Shown piece by piece: positions 6,723 through 15,870 of a stretch of 19,426 bases of DNA. The stretch is taken from positions 1-19,426 of the forward strand of contig JAPLNJ010000936.1 in assembly GCA_026692885.1 (NCBI GenBank). Reading direction: 5' to 3'. How positions within the stretch are numbered: position 1 is the first letter of the stretch; every line of letters starts with the position of its first letter. Under the pieces are notes generated by a model. It saw only the letters and a list, made by a program, of their open reading frames with translations. It searched no databases and was not told the origin of the DNA. Origin of the DNA: Planctomycetota bacterium. Lineage in GTDB: Bacteria; Planctomycetota; Planctomycetia; Pirellulales; Pirellulaceae. The position numbers were made by a program, and so were the translations under genes.

Positions 6723-6818
6723 GGGGTCAGACGTACAGATTTCAGTTTTCGCGGTCCTGGGCCCAACCACCTGGAAAGCCTTCTGCCCGCGAAAACTGAA
6801 ATCTGTACGTCTGCCCCC
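6723..6818. repeat. 27-bp perfect inverted repeat, REP/MITE-like
   Basis: The arm at 6728-6754 (starting CAGACGTACAGATTTCAG) is exactly complementary to 6787-6813. Past one T:C mismatch the arms extend by GGGG (6723-6726) and CCCC (6815-6818). The 32-nt centre is unrelated sequence. There is no coding content. Arms of this kind (GGGGTCAGAC...GTCTG) resemble REP-type palindromes that are mobilised by Y1/REP-associated tyrosine transposases; no such gene is in the window, so that link is inference. Confidence 0.75.
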
Positions 6819-6924
6819 TTGTCTTACGCCCCGTCTCTGCTGAACCGTTAAGTCTCATGCTTTGCGCGCAGGGGCAAAAATATCGTTTGGTGCCAGTGAA
6901 TACCCCCGGCTTGCCCGTGGATGC

Positions 6925-6952
6925 TTGACTGTGGTTCGGTCCTGTCTATGAT
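6925..6952 (+). promoter_or_regulatory. sigma70-type promoter for the exported protein gene
   Basis: TTGACT (6925-6930), a 16-nt spacer and TATGAT (6947-6952) match the -35 and -10 consensus at 5 of 6 positions each. It would start transcription near 6959 and give a leader of about 100 nt before the ATG at 7057. Confidence 0.55.
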
Positions 6953-7056
6953 TCCCATACACATCTTGGAGACAAACACCGCCAGCCAGAATGGACTTGG
7001 CAAGGAAAGCTGCACAGGCGGGATGCCGGTGCCATCGTCGCAGGAGGATTCAACAG

Positions 7057-8133
7057 ATGGACCCGGTCACGAACAACTCTGCTCGCACGTCACTTCGCTT
7101 CTTCCCTCAACAACTTCTGATCTGCGGACTGCTGACCGCCGGGGCTGCTAGCGTCGGTGTCTCGCCATCCTGGGCGGCTTTGCCGCAGGTCCAGTTCGAC
7201 GTCAACAGCCGCATCGGCTGCCGGGACGTAACGTCCGCAGACTTCGCCGCCCTGAATTCTGACGAGAAACTCGTCGAGGCGAGATTCCAAGTGTCCTCCT
7301 TGATTCAGCGTGGCAGCGAGGAGGATCTACTGCAGTTCGTCTACCATGTGGCGAGCCTCCGGCAGACGCTACGGATCGTCGACTATTCCCCCAAGACGCT
7401 GCTGGCTGCGGAGTTGGCAGGCAATGTTGCCGTCGAAGAGAAAACGGACCAGAACGAACAAATCACTGGCGCACTGGCGATCCCCTCGTTCTGGAATTCC
7501 AAGGTTACGGCCAACGGCGACCTGGGAAAAAAGCGGCAGCAGTCCCAGAAGTACGAATTGCTGCCACCGATGCTCCCGATTGCCGCCAGTGGTACGTTGG
7601 ACCGCGGGTACGGCGTGTATTTCAAATTGAAACCGTCGCGGCGGACGTCATTGGAAGGCGCCAAGGAGTTCAGCATCGTGTTCCGCGTGGCCAAGACGTG
7701 GCGCGGCGACTGCGTCCAGTTGACGTGCCAAGCCACCGGCACCTGGCGCGGTATCGTGCCGCCCATCTCCGAGAGCATGACCTGCGGCGTCCGGCGATTC
7801 ACCATCGCTCTGTACGCCGAAGGCGACGCGGAGGCGAAAGCGACCGCCGAACGCTTGGTGCGAGCCGAAGCGGATCTGCTCCGCACCGTGTCCGTGAATC
7901 GGCGCGAAATTCAGAAGCGACTGTATCCTACGCTGGCCCAAAAAATCGGCGTCGCGGAACCGCTACTCCCGAGTAACTGGGCCGAACAATTGATCAGTGA
8001 CCCGCAACCCGATGCGTCCAACCAGTTTCGCCAACGCCTGCCGCAGGACGTGCAGCAGGCGGTCTCCGAGTACACCCTGGCCAAACGCAGCTTGAATCGC
8101 CTAGCCCTCTCCGAAGCGTCCCAGATCCAATAG
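7057..8133 (+). CDS. exported protein of unknown function
   Basis: A 358-residue protein that I do not recognise as a named family. The ATG at 7057 has AGGAGGA 8 nt upstream (7042-7048), so it is preferred over an in-frame ATG at 6991. The N-terminus is a signal peptide: a basic region, a hydrophobic stretch LLICGLLTAGAAS at about 20-32, and a likely cleavage after PSWA at residue 40. The mature part opens with VQFDVNSRIGCRDVTS, then alternates beta-rich stretches with a charged segment around 120-145. Near the C-terminus there is a helical stretch rich in Ala, Glu and Arg (GDAEAKATAERLVRAEADLL). Cysteines are few: C55 in the opening motif, two in the DCVQLTC segment and one in SMTCG. It has its own promoter and no close co-oriented partner. 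It should act in the periplasm or envelope. Confidence 0.75.
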   Translation: MDPVTNNSARTSLRFFPQQLLICGLLTAGAASVGVSPSWAALPQVQFDVNSRIGCRDVTSADFAALNSDEKLVEARFQVSSLIQRGSEEDLLQFVYHVASLRQTLRIVDYSPKTLLAAELAGNVAVEEKTDQNEQITGALAIPSFWNSKVTANGDLGKKRQQSQKYELLPPMLPIAASGTLDRGYGVYFKLKPSRRTSLEGAKEFSIVFRVAKTWRGDCVQLTCQATGTWRGIVPPISESMTCGVRRFTIALYAEGDAEAKATAERLVRAEADLLRTVSVNRREIQKRLYPTLAQKIGVAEPLLPSNWAEQLISDPQPDASNQFRQRLPQDVQQAVSEYTLAKRSLNRLALSEASQIQ

Positions 8134-8574
8134 CGGCTAGGTTGCTGAGAATCATGGCGAACGAGGAGCGTCGCGTCCACGTGGTCGCTTCTCCGTGACG
8201 CAAAGCCCGGTCTCGGAGAGACCTGTCCACGTGAAGCGGATAGATCATTTCCGTTCGCTTGCCTCGGAGTCAAATAAGTCGGAATTCCTCGCACGGATGG
8301 CAGAGCCAGAGCACGGATGAATGGGCAAAATGCTCACGTCCGACGGCGTTGCTTACTGAAGCCAAATCTCTGCGCGGCTTCGAGCGGTCCTGTCGCTCCG
8401 CATTCGCCTTCGATACGGTTCAGCTAAATGTCCCAGATTGCGACCCTGGGAAGATTGAGTGATCTGCGCAGAACAAGCCTTCCGTTTCGGAGAGCTGTTT
8501 TCTGCGCCGCGGAATTGCGCGACCCGCGGGCTAACTTCCACCGAGGGGCATCTGCGGCGAGTGGTTGCCCGACC
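8134..8574. other. intergenic gap, no gene seen
   Basis: This 441-nt gap lies between convergent genes. I find no convincing coding frame, RNA gene or large repeat. Small items only: the 9-mer GCACGGATG occurs twice (near 8290 and 8312), and two CCGCGG palindromes (8507-8512 and 8524-8529) could pair near the end of the minus-strand gene. Confidence 0.6.
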
Positions 8575-9600
8575 CTACTTCTCCATTTGCGAACGCACGT
8601 AGGCTTGGTCGCCTGGGCTGAGCCTGGCGAGGGGCACGGTGACCTCCTTCTCATGCTTCAACAGCACAACCGCCTCGCCGTCGGCACGAACGAACTGCGC
8701 CGTGATCTTGCGTCCTTGCACGTCAGTCCAAGTGCGTTCCTCAGCCGGGCCTTCCTTCGGCGAGGTGATCGGGTTGGAGGGCTTCTCGATAACGTCAGCG
8801 ATTTGCTTGGACGCGGCAGATGGCTTGACGGGCTTATCGGCGCCGGGCGCGAGCGGGCCTTCTGGCCTGAGGCGCCGGGCTTTTCTTTCCGATGTGATCA
8901 GCAGGATCCCGTGTTGCACGACGTGCGCCAAGCCGAGTTGGCTCAAGATCAGCTGAAGGGCGCCGTGTAGCGTGACATCCTTGAGGCTGCGCGTTACGGG
9001 CACGTCCGGCTTGATTCCGACCTCCGTTAACGCTCGGTAATCGAACTCGATATTGATCTTGTGTAGTTCCCGAAAATACGCCACCACATCGACCAGCGGC
9101 GTTTCGATGAACTCAAACTGGGTCGAGCCTCCCAGGGCCTCGACGACGGTCTGGTTCCCCAGAATGACCTGTGCCTCGTCGGGTATGACCGCGCCTTGGC
9201 GCACCAGCCGTTTGCTCTCGGCTGGCGACGTGATCAATAGCACCCCGTGGCTGATGACATAGGTTAAATCAAGTTGATCGAGGATCAAAGCCAAGGCGCT
9301 GTGCAGGCTGACCCCCTTCAACTCTCGCGTCACCAACACGTTCGGTTTGATTCCGATCTCCGCTAACGCTCGGTGATCGAACTCGATATTGATCTTGTGC
9401 TGATCCCCCAGAAACGCCACCACATCGGCCAGCGGCGTCTGGATGAACGCGAGTCTCACGGGAGCTCGGAGGGCCTCAATGATCTTCACGTTGCCGGACG
9501 AGGCGCTGGGGGCCGCGCCCCAGCAGGGATTTCCGTAGGCCACCAAGATGAACATCGCCCCGATACATGGGACCCACCAAATCTGGTGAAACTTGGACAT
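8575..9600 (-). CDS. exported protein with two STN-like repeats and an SHD1 domain
   Basis: A 341-residue protein. The ATG at 9600 has AGGAGG 8 nt upstream. A signal peptide (hydrophobic at about 9-22, small residues near WGAA 27-30) is followed by two copies of a module of about 90 residues, at about 41-130 and 151-240. Each copy has the pattern TPLxDVVAYFxxLHKINIEFD, then P(D/N)VxVTRxLK, then ALxLILxQLxLxxVxxHGxLLIT. This is the secretin/TonB short N-terminal (STN-like) fold found in secretins and in many planctomycete proteins. A low-complexity linker (about 245-287) leads to a C-terminal SLA1 homology domain 1 at 288-341 (RTWTDVQGRKITAQF...VPLARLSPGDQAYV). The role is probably binding in the periplasm or envelope; no secretin pore domain is present. 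The two repeats are similar at DNA level, showing a recent internal duplication. Confidence 0.8.
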   Translation of the reverse strand: MSKFHQIWWVPCIGAMFILVAYGNPCWGAAPSASSGNVKIIEALRAPVRLAFIQTPLADVVAFLGDQHKINIEFDHRALAEIGIKPNVLVTRELKGVSLHSALALILDQLDLTYVISHGVLLITSPAESKRLVRQGAVIPDEAQVILGNQTVVEALGGSTQFEFIETPLVDVVAYFRELHKINIEFDYRALTEVGIKPDVPVTRSLKDVTLHGALQLILSQLGLAHVVQHGILLITSERKARRLRPEGPLAPGADKPVKPSAASKQIADVIEKPSNPITSPKEGPAEERTWTDVQGRKITAQFVRADGEAVVLLKHEKEVTVPLARLSPGDQAYVRSQMEK

Positions 9601-9914
9601 GATGCGCGCCTCCTATAACCCTAAGCTTCGAATCCCAATATGCGAAAATTGTACGCTCCGGCAATCAAGCTAACGACCCCGCTCGACGAGTACTGTACAT
9701 TTGTTATTCAGCGACAAGCTGTTGGGAGCCGAACCGTTGGAGCTTCGCCAGGTTATCACGGGTCCGATAGCGGCAATAGGGGAAACTCGCTAGAATATTG
9801 ACCGGTCGTTTGCCGTCCGGGTAGGTTTCAGACTACGATCCGTGTTGTTCTGTCTGTGGCCCCAAGACAGCACCGCGGCACCGACCAGTTGATTTGAAAG
9901 AGAGGAACGCTTAA
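9601..9914. other. divergent intergenic region
   Basis: This 314-nt gap must carry promoters for both the STN/SHD1 gene (minus) and asnS (plus). I see no gene in it. The first part is A+T-richer (about 9632-9720), as expected for promoter DNA. A weak candidate for asnS is listed separately. GAGAGG at 9900-9905 is the asnS ribosome binding site. Confidence 0.5.
9798..9827 (+). promoter_or_regulatory. weak candidate promoter for asnS
   Basis: TTGACC (9798-9803), an 18-nt spacer and TAGGTT (9822-9827). The -35 is good but the -10 is poor, so this is only a candidate. Confidence 0.25.
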
Positions 9915-11292
<1,378 letters not shown>

Positions 11293-11306
<14 letters not shown>

Positions 11307-12897
11307 ATTAACCATGATTTTGCGTAACACGTTTCGCGTACTAATCGGCTGTGCGCTGGTTGCGGCCCTGCTGCCTAACGCGGCTCCGGTCAGCGGCCAG
11401 GCGGGGGGCGAGCCGGCGGCTCCGCCCCACCGGGCTGTGCTGATCCGCTTCGAAGGTGTGATCACGCCGCTGCTGGAACAGTTCTTCTATCGCAAGTTGA
11501 AGGCGGCCGAAGAGGACGGGGCGGACGTGGTCATCGTCGAGATCGAAAGCCCAGGTGGAACGGTTACCTCCAGCTTCAATGTGGCCCAGCGTCTGCGGGA
11601 TCTGGACTGGGCGCAAACCGTGGCCTTTATCCCGCGCGAGGCGCTCAGCGGGGCAGCCTTTGTGGCCCTGGGCTGCGATCAAATCATCATGGCTCCCCAC
11701 GCCGTGCTGGGAGACGCCGGGCCGATCTTCCAGGGCGAGGATGCGCTGTTCCACCACGCTCCCGAAAAGATTCGGACGGACGTGGCCAGCAAGGTCCGGG
11801 ATTTGGCTGCAGCCAAACGCCGCCCTCCCGCCTTGGCCGAGGCCATGGTGGATATGAACCTCGCCGTGTACCAGGTGACGAACCAACAGACGGGCGAGAC
11901 GACGTTCATGTCCGACCGCGAAATCGAGACGTCGGGCAATCCGGATGCCTGGGAGAAAGGCCCGCAGGTGCAGGAAACGGGGCCGGGGCGATTCTTGGAA
12001 GTCAGCGGCCCGCGGGCGGTGGAGCTGAAGCTGGCGGACGGCCAGGCGCGGAACCGCGAAGAACTGAAGCGTCTGCTGAAGCTGGACGATGCACTGCGCG
12101 TGATGGAGTCCAGTTTTGTGGATACGACCGTCTACCTGCTCAACGACCCGTTCGTGACCGGTCTGTTGTTCGTGATCGGCCTGGTCGCCTTGTACATCGA
12201 GTTCCATATTCCAGGAACCACGATCGGTGGACTGATCGCGGGGTTGTGTTTTGCCCTGTTCTTCTGGAGCCGTTTCTTGGGCGGCACGGCCGAGTTGCTG
12301 CAAGTTATCCTGTTCCTGGCCGGCCTCATCTTCTTGGCGATGGAAGTGTTCGTGATCCCCGGGTTCGGCGTCGCCGGAATCGCGGGCATCCTGCTGATGT
12401 TCGTCAGTGTGGTGATGGCCTGCCAAGGGTTCGCGATTCCCACGACCGGCCGGGAACTGCAGACGTTTTCCACGACTTTGCTGGTGGTGGCTTGTGCAGG
12501 TGCTGCGTTCCTGGCGGTGGCGGCCTGGCTCCGCCGTTACTTCGACACGCTGCCGATATTGAATCGGCTGGTGCTGCAACCGGCGCTGCCTGCCACGGAT
12601 TCGGGAACCGCCGCGGCGACGGCCTCGGAGGGCCGTCTTACGAATCGCGACGTCGCGCTGCCTGCCACGGAGCCGGGAACCGCTGCGGCGGCCCAGGGTT
12701 GGTCTCGACCCGTCACGTTGCGTGAGGTCGCGGTGGGCGACCGGGGCGTGGCCTGGTCGCCACTGCGGCCAGCCGGTAAGGCCCGCTTTGGTGAGGCGTA
12801 TCTGGACGTGCTCACCGAAGGGTTCTTTGTCGACGGCGGTCGGCCCGTGCGGATTGTCGAGATTTGCGGCAGCCGAATCGTGGTGGAGGAGATGTAG
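11293..12897 (+). CDS. NfeD-type membrane serine protease (ClpP class)
   Basis: A 534-residue long-form NfeD protein. In order it has a signal peptide or anchor (about 14-35) and a ClpP/SppA-like protease domain (about 47-265) with ESPGGTVTS at 85-93 and the predicted nucleophile S119 in EALSGAAF. A lysine near 159 (APEKIR) is spaced like the general base of the archaeal 1510-N protease; that pairing is inference. Four or five membrane helices follow (about 285-416), then a linker, then the C-terminal OB-fold NfeD domain (about 477-534, GRP-type [10 protein letters not shown]...TEGFFVDGG). Such proteins work with stomatin/SPFH proteins, none of which is encoded here. The start is uncertain: ATG 11293 overlaps asnS, ATG 11314 is 7 nt after its stop, and neither has a good SD. 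The linker contains a duplicated 36-nt block. Confidence 0.88.
12583..12690 (+). repeat. direct repeat in the NfeD linker
   Basis: Two 36-nt copies (12583-12618 and 12655-12690, starts 72 nt apart) differ at only a few positions and encode [12 protein letters not shown] and [12 protein letters not shown]. They lie in the linker between the last membrane helix and the C-terminal NfeD domain, so they lengthen a flexible tether. Confidence 0.75.
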
Positions 12898-12908
12898 GTC
12901 TCAAGAGC

Positions 12909-14258
12909 ATGCCGACCATGTCGTTGTTCGAACGCACCGAGGGCGAGAATCTCCGCCGCGCCCAACCGTTGGCTGCCCGCATGCGGCCGCTGAAGCTCGA
13001 CGAGTTCGTCGGGCAGCAGCAGTTTCTCGGCGAGGGCAAACTGCTGCGCCGGCTGCTCAAGGCCAACCGCTTGGGCTCGGTGATTTTGTACGGTCCGCCC
13101 GGCACCGGAAAGACCACGCTGGCCAGCCTGCTGGCGACCGAGACCCGTTGCCGTTTTCGGCAGATCAGCGCGGTCACCAGCGGCGTCAAGGAACTCCGCA
13201 CAATCCTGAGCGAGGCCCGCGACGAATTGGTCGCGGGTGGGCCCAAGACGGTGCTGTTCGTCGACGAGATCCATCACTTCAATAAGTCGCAGCAGGATGC
13301 CCTGTTGCCGGATGTCGAGGAAGGCATCGTGACGCTGATCGGCGCCACCACGTCCAATCCGTTCTTTGCCGTCAACAGTGCCTTGGTCAGCCGCAGTCAG
13401 ATCTTCCAGTTCGAGCCGCTCTCGCCGGAGGACATCCGCATCCTGCTGCGGCGTGCTTTGGCCGACAAGGACCGCGGCCTGGGGCGGCACGACGTGCGGT
13501 TGCACGACGAGGCCCTGGCGTTTCTGGCCGAAGTCTGCGACGGCGACGCGCGGCGGGCACTGGCCGCGTTGGAGATCGGCGTACTCTCCAGCGACGTGCG
13601 GCCGCTGGAATTCACGCGGGCCTTGGCCGCGGAATCCGTGCAGCGTAAAGCCATCGTCTACGATCCCAGCGGCGACGCGCATTACGACACGGCCAGCGCG
13701 CTGATCAAGAGCATTCGCGGCAGCGATCCGGACGCGGCTATCTATTGGCTGGCCCGCATGCTCGAAGGCGGTGAGGACATTCGCTTCGTCTGCCGCCGGT
13801 TGGTCATCCTGGCCAGCGAGGACATCGGCAACGCCGACCCTCACGCATTGTCACTGGCGGTCGCCGCGATGCAGGCCTGCGAGTTTCTGGGCCTGCCCGA
13901 GTGCCAGCTGACGCTGGCTCAGGCGGTGACGTACCTGGCGTGTGCACCCAAGTCCAATGCGGCGACGGTGGCGATCGGCGAGGCCCGCCGCGACGTTCGT
14001 GAGGCCCGCCTGCTGCCCGTGCCGGTGCACTTGCGCGACGCTCATTACGGCGGCGCCAAGCAACTCGGGCACGGCGCCAGCTACCAGTACTCCCACGAGA
14101 CGGATTCGGGCGTTGCGGCTCAGGACTACTTGGGTGTGGACCGGGAGTACTACCGCCCGACGGAGCATGGCTTCGAGGCCAAGCTGGTCCAGCGATTGGT
14201 GGTCATTCGCGAGACGCTGAAGCTGGGGAAAGAGCGACCCAGCGACGCGGGTAAGTAG
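12909..14258 (+). CDS. rarA: replication-associated recombination protein A (AAA+ ATPase)
   Basis: A 449-residue RarA/MgsA/WRNIP1-family ATPase, which acts at stalled replication forks with SSB and RecA. It opens with the family's PLAARMRPLKLDEFVGQ segment (20-35). Walker A is GPPGTGKT at 62-69, Walker B TVLFVDEIHHFNK at 114-126, sensor 1 GATTSNP at 145-151 and the arginine-finger region SRSQIF at 161-166. The C-terminal half is the MgsA tetramerisation region, with the diagnostic IRGSDPDAAIYWLARMLEGGED and LACAPKSNA segments. Length and domains are complete. The start could be 12909 or 12918; the upstream frame (from 12864) overlaps the NfeD gene and adds unrelated residues. It begins 11 nt after the NfeD stop, so it is probably in the same transcript. 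Confidence 0.95.
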   Translation: MPTMSLFERTEGENLRRAQPLAARMRPLKLDEFVGQQQFLGEGKLLRRLLKANRLGSVILYGPPGTGKTTLASLLATETRCRFRQISAVTSGVKELRTILSEARDELVAGGPKTVLFVDEIHHFNKSQQDALLPDVEEGIVTLIGATTSNPFFAVNSALVSRSQIFQFEPLSPEDIRILLRRALADKDRGLGRHDVRLHDEALAFLAEVCDGDARRALAALEIGVLSSDVRPLEFTRALAAESVQRKAIVYDPSGDAHYDTASALIKSIRGSDPDAAIYWLARMLEGGEDIRFVCRRLVILASEDIGNADPHALSLAVAAMQACEFLGLPECQLTLAQAVTYLACAPKSNAATVAIGEARRDVREARLLPVPVHLRDAHYGGAKQLGHGASYQYSHETDSGVAAQDYLGVDREYYRPTEHGFEAKLVQRLVVIRETLKLGKERPSDAGK

Positions 14259-14290
14259 CCCCACTGACGCGAACTGCTTCGGAAGTCGCA

Positions 14291-14328
14291 AGTTCCAGCC
14301 AAGGAACTGGTTACGGGGCTCTGCCCCG
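14291..14328 (+). terminator. two small hairpins after rarA
   Basis: AGTTCC (14291-14296) pairs with GGAACT (14303-14308), and CGGGGC (14314-14319) pairs with GCCCCG (14323-14328). They follow the rarA stop by 30-70 nt. No U-tract follows, so a role in termination is a guess from position. Confidence 0.3.
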
Positions 14329-14439
14329 CAACAGACATGTTTGATTTGCGGGATCGTTTTCTGTCGTGCCGAACGCCCTCGCTCCTACTTGCCTTGCCAG
14401 ACGCTGCAGCGTACCATGCACGGAGTTGCATCGACCGGC

Positions 14440-14444
14440 GGAGG
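14440..14444 (+). promoter_or_regulatory. ribosome binding site deciding the HicA start
   Basis: GGAGG sits 7 nt before the GTG at 14452. The in-frame ATG at 14416 lies upstream of this site and would add residues with no family match. Confidence 0.65.
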
Positions 14445-14451
14445 CGAATCG

Positions 14452-14643
14452 GTGAAGTTCAGCGAACTCGTTCGATTATTGGACGCGAATGGTTTTAATC
14501 TTGTCAAGGAAAAGGGCTCGATTCGCTACTACGGCAGGCCCGGTTGGGACAAGTTAGTCCGCGTCGACTACCACGGGTCGAAAGAGGTTCCGACGGGGAC
14601 CTGCCACGCGATTCTCAAGGCCGCCGGCATCAGATGGTACTGA
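14452..14643 (+). CDS. hicA: HicA-family toxin-like protein
   Basis: A 63-residue protein with the HicA (YcfA-like, dsRBD-type) pattern: KFSELVRLLDANGFNLVKEKGS at 2-23, a beta segment DKLVRVDYHGSKEVP, and the C-terminal GTCHAILKAAGI typical of the family's GTLxxILKQAGL end. HicA toxins are small RNA-binding ribonucleases that cleave mRNA and are neutralised by HicB, which is encoded 13 nt downstream. The GTG start at 14452 is supported by GGAGG and by the family's N-terminus. Unusually, the catalytic histidine that normally follows the GS pair (GSHH/GSNH) is absent: residues 24-25 are I and R. The remaining histidines are H43 in DYHGS and H54 in TCHAI. It may be a subfamily with another active residue, or an inactive RNA binder. 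Confidence 0.82.
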   Translation: MKFSELVRLLDANGFNLVKEKGSIRYYGRPGWDKLVRVDYHGSKEVPTGTCHAILKAAGIRWY

Positions 14644-14656
14644 GGGGGGGGTTAGG

Positions 14657-14902
14657 ATGGTCGATCTGCTCTATTCGCTGGTCATCGAAGCGACCGAAGA
14701 GGCGGATTTTTTCGGCTTCTATTCGCCTGAATTGGAAGGGTTTACCGGAGTGGGCCATTCGGTCGAAGATTGCCTCTACAAGGCGAAGTGGGGCATGAAG
14801 GAGCACGTGGCGTTGCTGACGGAGCAGCACTTGCCAGTGCCAGCGATCAACGCGGCCCCCAAGATCACGATCCAAAACGCCGAACGTGCCACCGTGGTGT
14901 GA
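14657..14902 (+). CDS. hicB: HicB-family antitoxin-like protein
   Basis: An 81-residue protein with the HicB fold pattern: a beta hairpin at the N-terminus (YSLVIEATEEADFFGFYSPELEGF) where HicB has its PDLPG segment, then TGVGHSVEDCLYKAKWGMKEHVALLTEQHLPVP, matching the usual T.GdTleEAl..A.e.l...e.g..iP. There is no recognisable DNA-binding ribbon-helix-helix or HTH domain after it, so it is a short HicB form that may not autoregulate by itself. The ATG at 14657 follows a long G-rich SD. The order is toxin then antitoxin, as is common for hicAB. Confidence 0.78.
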   Translation: MVDLLYSLVIEATEEADFFGFYSPELEGFTGVGHSVEDCLYKAKWGMKEHVALLTEQHLPVPAINAAPKITIQNAERATVV

Positions 14903-14911
14903 TTCGTGAAT

Positions 14912-15727
14912 CTAGCGGTCGCCTGCCGCGATCAAGTCTTGCACCATGGCCAGCATGTCAGTGGTCGTGTGCTGCAGCCGTTCTTGCCACAAGGACTGAA
15001 GCGGGCCGGTGGCGTCGAACAGATCGGGCGGGAAGCAGGTCAGAATGCTGGCCGCAATTTGGCTGTTCAGCGTCTCGTTGGGAGTGGCCCGGTAGAGTCC
15101 AGTCCGGAAGGCCGCCTTGATCGACGTCTGGAACAGCTGCCAGGCTTGTACGCCGTGTTTGATACGTCGGAGATCATCCAGGTCGCGGGCGAACTCGTGC
15201 AGTCGCACCGTGTCGAACGCCACAGCGGCCGCGTCCGCCTCGCCGTTCGGGACCAAGAGCGCCAGCAACAGATCCGTCCAGCGTTCGGCGCTTCGCCGGA
15301 GTTTGTCTATGGCCACCCCCAGCTGTCGCTCCGATTCCGGCGTCTGCCAGAGCAACTTCAGCGCGATGTGTCGAGCGACTTCGTGACACCGGAATACGTT
15401 CCACACGACTGGCGCCCCGCAGCTCGCCAGGTGTTGACGATCGTACTGACAAACCAGGGCCGTCCAAACGCGTGTCAACAATTCGCTGGCAAAGATCTCC
15501 TCCATGACCGGAGCCAGCTTAGCTATCCCCGGCGTGCGCGAGGGTGTGGCAGACGGCTCTTCCGACGTTTGGCCGAGCAGGACCTGCATCCAACGGTGGA
15601 AGCGGCTTTTCGAAGTGATCCAATACTGCCGCAGTCCGCTCTCGGACAACCGGCCGCGTCCGCGTACGAACCGAGACCCGTTCGCTGCCACCAAGCCACT
15701 CAGTTCTGCCAGCTCGCAAGTCTGCAT
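14912..15727 (-). CDS. hypothetical protein, mostly helical
   Basis: A 271-residue protein that I cannot assign to a family. It has no signal peptide or membrane segment. The N-terminus has the basic stretch RFVRGRGRLSESGLRQYWITSKSRF (19-43), which could contact nucleic acid. The rest is predicted mostly helical. Notable polar positions are E76 and E77 in VMEEIF, D96 and H99 in QYDRQH, and H115, E116 and H120 in RCHEVARH; they could form a metal site, but this is only a pattern. The start is uncertain: ATG 15727 is preferred, GTG 15796 is possible, and neither has a clear SD. The opposite strand also has a long open frame of nearly the same extent, which I regard as the shadow because its translation lacks protein-like order. 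Its stop lies 9 nt from the hicB stop, tail to tail. Confidence 0.6.
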   Translation of the reverse strand: MQTCELAELSGLVAANGSRFVRGRGRLSESGLRQYWITSKSRFHRWMQVLLGQTSEEPSATPSRTPGIAKLAPVMEEIFASELLTRVWTALVCQYDRQHLASCGAPVVWNVFRCHEVARHIALKLLWQTPESERQLGVAIDKLRRSAERWTDLLLALLVPNGEADAAAVAFDTVRLHEFARDLDDLRRIKHGVQAWQLFQTSIKAAFRTGLYRATPNETLNSQIAASILTCFPPDLFDATGPLQSLWQERLQHTTTDMLAMVQDLIAAGDR

Positions 15728-15870
15728 AACGCTTCGTTCTTTGCCAGAAATTCCCTGGCCCCCCTCTTTTCCGGAAAGACTGCGTAACCGGAACACGCGG
15801 TTTAGGTTTCTGGGAACCGCTGGCGGGACAGGGACCAGTCGTGTCGCAAGCCCCGCGCCGAAGGCCGCGA

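Larger units (their letters stand above)
6584..7056. other. intergenic region rich in palindromes
   Basis: No gene is supported in this divergent gap between the 7-TM gene (minus) and the exported protein (plus). It contains a 24-nt palindrome, a perfect 27-bp inverted repeat and a strong promoter, listed separately. A further stem, TTCTTGA (6662-6668) with TCAAGAA (6679-6685), lies between the first two. The motif AATGTAGCCGAAC at 6582-6594 recurs exactly at 15891-15903. Confidence 0.6.

Noticed and set aside
6723..6818. Rho-independent terminator for the 7-TM gene
   Set aside because: It lies upstream of that gene, the loop is 32 nt and there is no U-tract.
11341..12579. 412-codon minus-strand frame
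   Set aside because: It is antisense to the NfeD gene; rich in His, Gln and Arg as expected for a shadow in G+C-rich DNA.
12537..13844. 435-codon minus-strand frame
   Set aside because: It is antisense to the NfeD end and rarA, both of which have firm motifs.
14906..15787. 293-codon plus-strand frame opposite the hypothetical gene
   Set aside because: Both strands are open here. The minus-strand product has more protein-like helical order (amphipathic stretches, conserved-looking W and H motifs), while this one is rich in Gln, Arg and His like the other shadows. Some doubt remains.
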